Shown here in pieces: positions 18,612 through 25,904 of a stretch of DNA of 64,000 nt. Every line of letters begins with the position of its first letter. Position 1 is the first letter of the stretch. The notes under the pieces were generated by a model, which saw only the letters and a list, made by a program, of their open reading frames with translations, did no database searches and was not told the origin of the DNA. The position numbers and the translations under genes are program-made. This stretch comes from Agriterribacter humi (GTDB lineage: Bacteria; Bacteroidota; Bacteroidia; Chitinophagales; Chitinophagaceae): NCBI RefSeq assembly GCF_009192765.1, contig NZ_VOHQ01000007.1, positions 62,001 through 126,000 on the forward strand, written 5' to 3'.

Positions 18612-19316
18612 CTAATTTGTCATTATACTGGCAATGGCCCTGGTTAATTGTGTTTGCCCGGTATCGGCCCTTAAAGCTTCAATGTTTTTGTGAAATCTTA
18701 GTTTTCCTTCCTGCATATAAATAACCTGGGTAATAAGATCATCCAGTTCGCTTAAAACGTGGGAAGTAATTAAAATGAGTTTGCCCTTTTCTTTTTCGGC
18801 AATTATTTTTTCTTTTAGTATACCTGATGCTAAAGGATCGAGTCCTGCGGTTGGTTCATCTAGTATCAATACGGAAGGATTAAAAAGAAAAGCCAACGAA
18901 GCGCTTACTTTTTGCCGGGTTCCCCCGGATAAGGTGCTCATTCGTTTTTGCATTAAAGTGTTTAATCCAAATGCTTCAATGAGTTCATCATCCGGTGTAA
19001 TGTTTTTTGAATGGCGAATATCACGCATCATGTCTAACACCTGTCCAATGGTCATGTTGTCGGGGTAGCGGCCTATCTGGGGCATATAACCTATATCCTT
19101 CCTGTATTCCCAGTCGTGTAAAATATTTTTACCGTTAAATGTAATAAAACCGCTGTCGGGAACTACCATTCCCAGGATGGTTTTTACAAGGGTGGTTTTT
19201 CCACTGCCGTTGGGACCAATTAAGGCAATGCATTCTCCCTTATCACATTTTACGGAAACATTATCCAACGCTTTAAGCTTCCCAAATTTTTTAGATACAT
19301 TACTGGTAATAATCAT
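18612..19316 (-). CDS. nosF: NosF-type ABC transporter ATP-binding protein
   Basis: This 234-aa ATPase shows Walker A GPNGSGKTT (34-42), signature LSGGTRQ (129-135) and Walker B VLILDEP (149-155), all intact. The start overlaps the nosD stop by four bases, which indicates translational coupling. With NosY it powers the NosDFY complex that matures N2O reductase in the periplasm. An alternative reading as a generic drug exporter is unlikely given the nosZ-nosL-nosD-nosF-nosY order. Confidence 0.93.
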   Translation of the reverse strand: MIITSNVSKKFGKLKALDNVSVKCDKGECIALIGPNGSGKTTLVKTILGMVVPDSGFITFNGKNILHDWEYRKDIGYMPQIGRYPDNMTIGQVLDMMRDIRHSKNITPDDELIEAFGLNTLMQKRMSTLSGGTRQKVSASLAFLFNPSVLILDEPTAGLDPLASGILKEKIIAEKEKGKLILITSHVLSELDDLITQVIYMQEGKLRFHKNIEALRADTGQTQLTRAIASIMTN

Positions 19317-20566
19317 AATGCTAATGGTTTCATTAAAGGATAATCATCCTTCAGGTTTTCGGGGGTAAGGCTGGGCAAAAGTTTTTCTGTTTTATCGAGC
19401 AGTGTGGTTATAAAGCTGCGGAACAACATCATAGCGGGCGGCATCTGTTCAATAATCATCGAATACATGCTCACCGGCCGGTATGGAATATCGCCGATTT
19501 TGTCTTTATTCAGATCATAACCTTCGTATTTATCCCAATAGTTATTTTTAAAAGTATTCAGCACAAGGGAGCCGTTGGTTCCCATATCAAATGTGTTGTT
19601 GATGAAATTATTTTTTTCCAGTTTTATATCCATGCAACTCGCCTGCATTTTTATCGCCCAGCCATTGTCTTTAAATACATTTTTACGCATTTCAATGCGG
19701 CTTGAGCCATCCATATATATTCCGCTGGTATTTTTTTCAAAATAGTTTCCTTCAATATCACTGTCCGAAATTTCCTTTAACAGCAAGCCGTATGCGGCGT
19801 CCCCCCAGTTATCTTCAAAGCGGTTGTTCTTCATCGTTACATTGCGGGTATACATTACCGCTACACCTGCACCGTTATTACGGAAAACATTATTCGTATA
19901 TGTGTTATTATGAGAAAACATGAAATGCAGACCGTAACGGTTGTTTTTTTGAACGGTATTTTTTTCGATCAGGGAATGGGTTGCAAATTCTAAGTAAATG
20001 CCATCCCTGTGACCTGTAATACTGTTGCCGCTAATGTGCATGCTGTCGCTTTTCCAGCAATGAATGCCATTGCCAGATAATTGAGTGGCTTTCGCGTAAG
20101 CAGTTACCTGGTTGTTCTGTATTACACAATGAGTACCCTGCTGTGCGTAAATTCCAAAAAAATTATCTTCTAATATATTGTTTATAACAGTAACATGGTG
20201 GGTGTTGTAAATTTTAATGCCTGCGATATCAGTCATGGAAGAATGCCCCGAGTTTCTTATAAGAAAGCCGTCAACAGTTACATTCGGTGATTTTACAGAC
20301 AGGAGCTCATAATTTTTTTCTCCGTCCAATACCGGGTGGTTAACGCCTTTGAGTACAATGGATTTGTTGATAACAATATTACCCTGGCGGTATATACCCT
20401 CACTTACCAGTATGGTATCGCCTGTAACGGCCATGTCAATACCTTGTTGTATAACGGCGATCGTTTGCCCTTTACCAACTTTTATGATTTTGGCAAATGC
20501 CTGCGCGGGAATTGTTATTGCAAGTACAAAGTATAGTATTATTAATCTGTTCATATCACTTATCAC
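19313..20566 (-). CDS. nosD: NosD, periplasmic nitrous oxide reductase maturation protein
   Basis: This 417-aa protein has a signal peptide (cleaved near ITIPAQAFA) and a long right-handed parallel beta-helix made of repeated N-N and G-I-Y rungs, for example NNILEDNFFGIYAQQ, GHRDGIYLE, GLHFMFSHNN and TSGIYMDGSS. This is the CASH/NosD fold. NosD binds copper-chaperone cargo or sulfur species on the periplasmic side and works with NosFY in CuZ assembly. The C-terminus contains YRPVSMYSMI, a segment shared by NosD proteins. It overlaps nosF by four bases. Confidence 0.94.
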   Translation of the reverse strand: MISDMNRLIILYFVLAITIPAQAFAKIIKVGKGQTIAVIQQGIDMAVTGDTILVSEGIYRQGNIVINKSIVLKGVNHPVLDGEKNYELLSVKSPNVTVDGFLIRNSGHSSMTDIAGIKIYNTHHVTVINNILEDNFFGIYAQQGTHCVIQNNQVTAYAKATQLSGNGIHCWKSDSMHISGNSITGHRDGIYLEFATHSLIEKNTVQKNNRYGLHFMFSHNNTYTNNVFRNNGAGVAVMYTRNVTMKNNRFEDNWGDAAYGLLLKEISDSDIEGNYFEKNTSGIYMDGSSRIEMRKNVFKDNGWAIKMQASCMDIKLEKNNFINNTFDMGTNGSLVLNTFKNNYWDKYEGYDLNKDKIGDIPYRPVSMYSMIIEQMPPAMMLFRSFITTLLDKTEKLLPSLTPENLKDDYPLMKPLAL

Positions 20567-20589
20567 TTCCGCATGTCATCAATTTGCCT

Positions 20590-21612
20590 TTACGGCATTA
20601 TTTCTTTCCAGGTTACCAGCTTTCCGGGGAAATGTTCGGCTGCTTTTTTCTGGTCGCCTGCATTGGCGAAAGCGGCTGTATTGCCACCCATTGGGCTTTT
20701 TAGCGCTTCGCTTTTCAATAACCATGCATTTTCTGCATTGAGCCATTTTGTAGTTTCATTAAAATCGGCAAGGTAAAATTGCTTAATGCTGTTTTTGTTT
20801 GTGCCCGGTGCATTCACAAATGAGATCATACAATGCGTATCGTCAAACTTGTATACTTTTCCTTTTTGTGTAATGAGCTCGCAGGAGAAGCGGGTATCGC
20901 TTACCGTCATCTTGCAAAATGAGCATTGATCAATACCAGGCTGAATAGGCTGCGGGCCGCTATCGCAGCTCTGTAATAGCGCAAAGGGAAGCAGCATGGC
21001 TAAAGCGCGGGAAGGTATTGAAAGTTTTTTTCTCTTTTTTTGTTTGCGCCATTCGGCGATACTGCATAATAATAATGTTACGCCTACGCTTATAAATATC
21101 CACCCACCGATGGCTGGAATGGAGTAAGCGCCAAAGTTGAGTAATTGTTTAAAGCCAATGAGTGGTGGCTGGTATGCCATTCCGGGAACAATGATAGCGG
21201 CGTTAGGGTCAAGGTTGTGCCCGTAATCATATTCCCATTTCCAAAAATCTACCATAGATACAATACCAAAAAGAATAAAAAGGATGAGTACCGTATACAA
21301 TAAGCGCCGTTTACCAGTGATGGTGGTTGCCAGGATGGCGAGGCTGAAAAAAACGATCAGGTAGGGCAATATTTTAAACTCAATAAAATCATCGGTATGT
21401 AAGGTTTTCATACCAATATAGTGGTTCAGTCCATTGATGATATCTACATTTCCTGCCAGCTTGTTGGCAAATATAAGAAGGCGTAATCCTTCGGGGTATT
21501 GCGGGGCATCAAGGTCTATTTGCCAGATAGGTACAAAATTAACCGCAAATAATGCTATGGCACAAATGCCCAGTGCGATGCGGATGCTGCCCTGTATGCG
21601 ATTACGTTTCAT
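20590..21612 (-). CDS. nosL: NosL copper chaperone fused to an N-terminal membrane domain
   Basis: This 340-aa protein joins two parts. Residues 1-190 hold four predicted membrane segments (about 11-30, 82-98, 104-121 and 163-184) that I do not recognise as a named family. Residues about 200-340 are a NosL domain with the Cu(I)-binding C230-S-F-C233-K-M235 motif and the conserved YKFDDTHCM segment. NosL delivers Cu(I) to nitrous oxide reductase maturation. A relic lipobox L-L-Q-S-C216 preceded by SRALAMLLPFA sits exactly at the junction, which suggests that an ancestral NosL lipoprotein gene was joined to an upstream membrane-protein gene. It lies between nosZ and nosD. Confidence 0.88.
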   Translation of the reverse strand: MKRNRIQGSIRIALGICAIALFAVNFVPIWQIDLDAPQYPEGLRLLIFANKLAGNVDIINGLNHYIGMKTLHTDDFIEFKILPYLIVFFSLAILATTITGKRRLLYTVLILFILFGIVSMVDFWKWEYDYGHNLDPNAAIIVPGMAYQPPLIGFKQLLNFGAYSIPAIGGWIFISVGVTLLLCSIAEWRKQKKRKKLSIPSRALAMLLPFALLQSCDSGPQPIQPGIDQCSFCKMTVSDTRFSCELITQKGKVYKFDDTHCMISFVNAPGTNKNSIKQFYLADFNETTKWLNAENAWLLKSEALKSPMGGNTAAFANAGDQKKAAEHFPGKLVTWKEIMP

Positions 21613-21687
21613 AATATCAAATTAAAAGAGAACGGAATGCAGTTGTTGCTTTTGTACAGCGGGTAACCGCATTCCGTTTAAAAATGA

Positions 21688-23682
21688 TCATTTACCTGTA
21701 GCTGTATCGCTGGCAGGCATATTGGTGCCTGTGCTAAAACTAAGGGGAACCTTGCTTCCTGCTGGTGATACCCTTAAATAGCCGGTCATCTCCTGGTGCA
21801 ATGCACTACAAAAATCGGTACAATAAAAAGGGAAAATGCCAGTACGGTCGGGCGTCCATTTAAGCGTGGTGGTTTCACCGGGCATTATAAGCAGTTCGCC
21901 GTTGTTAGCTCCTTTTATAGCAAAACCATGCGGCACGTCCCAATCCTGTTCAAGGTTGGTTACATGAAAATATACTTCGTCTCCCATGCGTATACCTTCA
22001 ACATTATCGGGAGTAAGATGGGAACGTATAGCGGTCATGTATACATGCACTTTGTTGCCTTCGCGAACTACTTTGGTTTCTTTTTCTCCTTTGGCCGCAT
22101 AAGGATGCTTGTTTTCCTCAATCTTAAAAATTTTACGTGAGTTGTCTTTAATTTTTTCCGCTCTTACTGCCTGCGCATAATGCGGCTCGCCAATAGTAGG
22201 ATAATCTAATATCAGTTGCATTTTATCGCCACTAATATCGAAAAGCTGTGCACTCTGCGATAATTCCGGCCCGGTAGGCAAATATCTGTCTTTTGTGATT
22301 TTATTATAGGCAACAACATACTTCCCGTCTGGTTTCCTGGAGTCGCCGCCAGGTATCATCAGGTGACCGGTAGAATAGTAAGTAGGAACGCGATCAAGAA
22401 CTTTGAGGTCTTTAATATTCCATTTTACCAATTCAGACGATACGAACATGGAGGTGATGGCGTTTCCTCTTCCGTCAAATTCGGTATGCAGCGGCCCAAG
22501 CCCTGGTTTTTGTACTTCACCATATAAAGCCGCTTCATATTTTATAACAGGTATTTTTCCATAATCACCTTCAAAAGCTTTGTCTTCAATAGCTTTTAGC
22601 ATTTTAGTAAACGAAAACACGGGAATCAGCGCTGCTAATTTACCACTGCCTACAATATATTCTCCGGTTGGATCAACATCGCAACCATGTGGCGATTTAG
22701 GACAGGGAATGAAGTAGCACAGGCCTTCCAGTTCGCGGGAGTCTAATACAGTCACTTCTTTTAGTGTTTCCGTTGTAGCTGTATGTGTTTCTTCGTTGAA
22801 CTTATTGTGTACATATTTTACCGGCACTTTTTTCCCTTTACCGGCCTTAATATATTCTTCCGCTTTTTTCCAGTTTACCGCCATAATGAAATCTTTATCA
22901 TTTTTGGAGGCGTTTACTTCTAATAAAGTATTAGCCTGTTCGGTATTATAGCAGGAGAAGAAAAACCAGCCATGTGAGGGTCCTTTGCCTGCGTGGCTAA
23001 GATCAAAATTTACACCTGGTGTTTCAATCTGGAAAGCGATATCCATATTGCCGCTTTCTTTATTAACGCTTACAAATGTAACGTTGCCTTTAAAGTTTTG
23101 CTTATAGGTGTTAATGGGTACATCACCATTAGCATTATCGGGTGGAACGCTGAAACGGGTACCCGCTACCACATACTCTGTATTTTCCGTAATAAAGGGT
23201 GAAGAGTGATTACCACCGCTATTGGGCAATTCCAATATTTCAGCAGTACGAAAAGTGGTAAGATCAACCCTGGCTAAACGGGGCGTATTGTTGCCGTTTA
23301 CAAAAACCCAGCGGCCATCTATTTCGCCATTGGTTTGCGACATGTTAACATGGTGCAGATCGTCCCAGGGAACAAAACCATGTGAAGTGTTGAGCATAGG
23401 CTTGGTTTCTTCACTATAGCCCCATCCTTTTTCCGGGTCTACCGAAAACACGGGGATCACGCGTAGCAACCTTCCGGATGGTAGTCCATAAACAGCCAAT
23501 TGGCCGCTGAAGCCTCCCGAAACGAAATTGTAAAACTCATCATACTTTCCCGGCGGAACATAAACTTTTTCGGCTGCATTACTACTTACAGCAGTTCCGG
23601 CACTTTTGGGTTTACAGGCGTTCATGCCGCCAAACAGTATGGCCAGGGCAAACGCTGCCAGTGTACATTGTACAGGTTTCAT
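21688..23682 (-). CDS. nosZ: Nitrous oxide reductase, Sec-type (clade II)
   Basis: This 664-aa enzyme reduces N2O to N2 in the periplasm as the terminal step of denitrification. The N-terminus is a short Sec/lipoprotein-type signal (ending GGMNAC) without a twin-arginine motif, which marks the clade II type. The beta-propeller carries the CuZ histidine motifs DDLHHV.MSQTNG, SPHGCDVDPTGEY, LGPLHTEFDGRG, STGHLMIPGG and EPHYAQA. The C-terminal cupredoxin has the CuA site C621-T-D-F-C625-S-A-L-H629-Q-E-M632. All expected ligands appear present, so it should be active. It lies between a cytochrome c lipoprotein gene and nosL. Confidence 0.97.
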   Translation of the reverse strand: MKPVQCTLAAFALAILFGGMNACKPKSAGTAVSSNAAEKVYVPPGKYDEFYNFVSGGFSGQLAVYGLPSGRLLRVIPVFSVDPEKGWGYSEETKPMLNTSHGFVPWDDLHHVNMSQTNGEIDGRWVFVNGNNTPRLARVDLTTFRTAEILELPNSGGNHSSPFITENTEYVVAGTRFSVPPDNANGDVPINTYKQNFKGNVTFVSVNKESGNMDIAFQIETPGVNFDLSHAGKGPSHGWFFFSCYNTEQANTLLEVNASKNDKDFIMAVNWKKAEEYIKAGKGKKVPVKYVHNKFNEETHTATTETLKEVTVLDSRELEGLCYFIPCPKSPHGCDVDPTGEYIVGSGKLAALIPVFSFTKMLKAIEDKAFEGDYGKIPVIKYEAALYGEVQKPGLGPLHTEFDGRGNAITSMFVSSELVKWNIKDLKVLDRVPTYYSTGHLMIPGGDSRKPDGKYVVAYNKITKDRYLPTGPELSQSAQLFDISGDKMQLILDYPTIGEPHYAQAVRAEKIKDNSRKIFKIEENKHPYAAKGEKETKVVREGNKVHVYMTAIRSHLTPDNVEGIRMGDEVYFHVTNLEQDWDVPHGFAIKGANNGELLIMPGETTTLKWTPDRTGIFPFYCTDFCSALHQEMTGYLRVSPAGSKVPLSFSTGTNMPASDTATGK

Positions 23683-23722
23683 ATATCAGGTATATTTAAA
23701 TAAAAAATGAAAACAATTCATT

Positions 23723-24208
23723 CTATTTCACCCCGTCATTCTGCCGCATAAATTCTACTAAATGCCTGGCATCATCATCACCGAGACTTTGATTGGGCAT
23801 CCGTACCAGGCAAATTTCCAGTTGGGCCTGCAATTCGGGGTCTTTATCAATCATGGCATCGGGGTTGGTAATAAAGTTCATGATCCACTCGGGTTTGTGC
23901 TTATTGCTTACACCTTTCCATCCGGGCCCTACTAATCTTTCATCGGTTAGCTTATGACAACTGGCGCATTTCACTTCATATATCTGTTTTCCGCTTTGAG
24001 CCATCGTCACATCCAATGACGCAGGCAGTTCCACGTTTTCAAATTTACCCTCACCTCTTTTGGGATCGTAAGAGGGGTTGCCACTTTCCGTTGTTTCCGT
24101 TGTTTCCTTTGATTCATCTGAGGCATTCGTTGAATCTTTGGTTTCGCTCTGGTTTCCGCAAGCATACAAAATGATAGCGATGATGCAGGTAGTGAGTAGT
24201 TTTTTCAT
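23723..24208 (-). CDS. Monoheme cytochrome c lipoprotein of the nos operon
   Basis: This 161-aa protein has lipobox L-Y-A-C (Cys17), then a Ser/Thr/Glu-rich linker (about residues 20-45), then a class I cytochrome c domain with heme site C81-A-S-C84-H85 and a likely distal Met in VRMPNQSL. It is the first gene of the operon, 40 bases before nosZ, the usual position for a small cytochrome in clade II nos clusters. It is therefore the likely electron donor to NosZ CuA. An FNR-like palindrome lies about 70 bases upstream. Confidence 0.92.
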   Translation of the reverse strand: MKKLLTTCIIAIILYACGNQSETKDSTNASDESKETTETTESGNPSYDPKRGEGKFENVELPASLDVTMAQSGKQIYEVKCASCHKLTDERLVGPGWKGVSNKHKPEWIMNFITNPDAMIDKDPELQAQLEICLVRMPNQSLGDDDARHLVEFMRQNDGVK

Positions 24209-24228
24209 ACAAAATATTTTTATAAGTA

Positions 24229-24236
24229 CAAGATTA
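24229..24236 (-). promoter_or_regulatory. Candidate -7 box of the nos operon
   Basis: On the minus strand the sequence reads TAATCTTG, 7 of 8 to TAnnTTTG, 20 bases before the cytochrome start. The FNR-like palindrome would then be centred near -61, a spacing known for class I CRP/FNR activation. Suggestive only. Confidence 0.35.
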
Positions 24237-24240
24237 CCAA

Positions 24241-24278
24241 GTATATTTTAATTATTATACGTATATTTTAATTATTAT
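24241..24278. repeat. Two 18-bp direct repeats GTATATTTTAATTATTAT
   Basis: The unit GTATATTTTAATTATTAT occurs at 24241-24258 and 24261-24278, identical and exactly 20 bases apart (two helical turns). With its next two bases the first unit has GTATA/TATAC inverted ends. The pair abuts the FNR-like palindrome and may be a regulator binding array. Confidence 0.6.
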
Positions 24279-24292
24279 TTGATTCAAATCAT
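24279..24292 (-). promoter_or_regulatory. FNR/CRP-type palindrome upstream of the nos operon
   Basis: TTGATTCAAATCAT matches the FNR consensus TTGAT-N4-ATCAA at all half-site positions except the last. It lies 71 bases upstream of the first nos gene, in a place suited to activating an anaerobic operon. Confidence 0.6.
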
Positions 24293-24591
24293 TGTGCAAA
24301 TGTTGGTTAACTTGAAGATTAATTGAATGATGATCCTCAAAAAGAGATATGATATATATCAGGTTCAGAAGATACGGGCAGACTGTATTCCCGAAAACCG
24401 GCAGATTATATTGTTCAGGTATCTTATTTAATATAAAAAGGACATTTTTTTACCTGCAATTAACTTCTGCTCACCTGTAAACAACTTGCTTGCATGCTTG
24501 GTTTGCGTGTTGAAACCGTTATTCGTATTATTAAACAACCCGAACAAAAAAAATAGTTTCTATAATCAAAGGTAAGGTATACATGGAGAAT

Positions 24592-24605
24592 ATGACTTAA
24601 ATCAT
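24592..24605 (+). promoter_or_regulatory. Second FNR/CRP-like palindrome, upstream of the oxidase-like gene
   Basis: ATGACTTAAATCAT has the half-site layout (A/T)TGAy-N4-ATCA(T/A) with one mismatch in its own symmetry. Its centre is about 33 bases before a near-consensus -7 box at 24628, close to the -41.5 position of class II FNR sites. Confidence 0.4.
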
Positions 24606-24627
24606 ATCCTGCTTACTGATTAGTTCG

Positions 24628-24635
24628 TTCTTTTG
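24628..24635 (+). promoter_or_regulatory. Candidate -7 box of the oxidase-like gene
   Basis: TTCTTTTG matches TAnnTTTG at 7 of 8 positions if the four fixed bases and spacer are counted, 15 bases before ATG 24651. It overlaps the TTG at 24633, which argues against that TTG being the real start. Confidence 0.3.
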
Positions 24636-24650
24636 CAAAAAATCCGGGAT

Positions 24651-25886
24651 ATGGTTAAAAGTTTAACCGGCTGGTTCAGCATTGCTGTTTTTAATTTAAT
24701 GCTTGTTGCATTTATCGGGGTTATGCTCCGGTATAAGATTGCTTACGCGCTGCCTTTTATTCATCAAAAGTATTTACTTCATGCTCATTCGCATTTTGCA
24801 TTTACGGGTTGGGTAACGCAAATATTAATGGCCTTACTGGTATCTCGGTTGTATTCCGGGCAGCAAAATCCATTTAAAAAATATGCACTGGTGTTGTATG
24901 CCAATCTTATTGCAGCTTATGGCATGTTGTTCACTTTCCCCTTCCAGGGATATGGTTTATACTCTATCGGCTTTTCCACCTTGTCTATTTTTACCGCCTA
25001 TGCATTTGCTATCATATACTGGCGCGACATTAACCTGGCTAAAGGAAAAAGCCCCGGCGACCCCTGGTTCAAGTCGGCCCTTTTCTTTAATATTATTTCT
25101 TCTGCCGGCGCGTTTGCACTTGCTATAATGATGGCTACCAAAACGGCACATCCTGATAAGTACCTGGCCGCTTCCTATTTCTTTTTGCATTTCCAGTACA
25201 ATGGATGGTTCTTCTTTGCATGCATGGGATTGCTGGTTCATAAACTATATATCTGGGGGATAAGTTTAGGTGGCCATAAAACGATATTCTGGTTATTCAC
25301 CTTAGCCTGCATTCCGGCTTACTTTTTATCTGCGCTGTGGCTTCCTATTCCATTATGGGCCTATGTACTGGTTATTGTTGCCGTTGGTTTTCAGCTTGCA
25401 GGCTTTGTCTTGTTATACCGCGCCGTCAGTAAACATTTCGCAAAATTAAAACAACTCATTTCTCCTCTGGGCAAATGGCTGCTGCTGTTATCAGGCATTG
25501 CATTGACGATTAAACTTTTACTGCAATCGGGCTCCATTATTCCCAGCCTGAGTAAATTGGCATTTGGTTTCCGGTCTGTTGTTATTGGTTATTTACACCT
25601 GGTTTTACTAGGCGTAATTACACTTTTTATATTGGGATACATCGTTATTAATGAATACATGCGCATAAATAAAACGGCTGTAACAGGTATTGTGATTTTT
25701 ATTGCGGGCATTTTCTTTAACGAATTAATATTATTGATCCAGGGTGCAGGAGCTATAAGCTATATCAGTGTGCCATATACGAATGAAATGCTTTTTGGAG
25801 CTGCGGTTTTACTGTTTTCCGGGTTATTGATACTTAATATAAGTCAACGGCCGGGAAAGTACCGGAATAGCAGCACTGATTTTTAA
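24651..25886 (+). CDS. Heme-copper-oxidase subunit I-like polytopic membrane protein
   Basis: This 411-aa protein has about 11-12 hydrophobic segments and almost no soluble part. I take ATG 24651 instead of TTG 24633 because a promoter box overlaps the latter. A triple-His segment L-L-H44-A-H46-S-H48-F-A-F-T-G-W in the second helix resembles the low-spin heme helix of cbb3-type subunit I, and G-Y-L-H-L-V-L-L-G near residue 320 resembles the later heme helix. The consecutive His pair of the CuB site is not seen. It may be a heme-binding relative of the oxidase/NO-reductase superfamily that has lost part of the active site. Its divergent position beside nos suggests a role in nitrogen-oxide or microaerobic metabolism. 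Confidence 0.6.
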   Translation: MVKSLTGWFSIAVFNLMLVAFIGVMLRYKIAYALPFIHQKYLLHAHSHFAFTGWVTQILMALLVSRLYSGQQNPFKKYALVLYANLIAAYGMLFTFPFQGYGLYSIGFSTLSIFTAYAFAIIYWRDINLAKGKSPGDPWFKSALFFNIISSAGAFALAIMMATKTAHPDKYLAASYFFLHFQYNGWFFFACMGLLVHKLYIWGISLGGHKTIFWLFTLACIPAYFLSALWLPIPLWAYVLVIVAVGFQLAGFVLLYRAVSKHFAKLKQLISPLGKWLLLLSGIALTIKLLLQSGSIIPSLSKLAFGFRSVVIGYLHLVLLGVITLFILGYIVINEYMRINKTAVTGIVIFIAGIFFNELILLIQGAGAISYISVPYTNEMLFGAAVLLFSGLLILNISQRPGKYRNSSTDF

Positions 25887-25904
25887 TTTTTTTATTCAAT
25901 TTAT

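Larger units (their letters stand above)
24209..24650. other. Divergent regulatory region between the nos operon and the oxidase-like gene
   Basis: This 442-base spacer contains no gene. It holds two 18-bp direct repeats, an FNR-like palindrome near the nos side and a second one near the oxidase-like gene, plus near-consensus -7 boxes on both sides. These are listed separately. The middle part (about 24300-24580) shows no element I can name. Confidence 0.7.
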
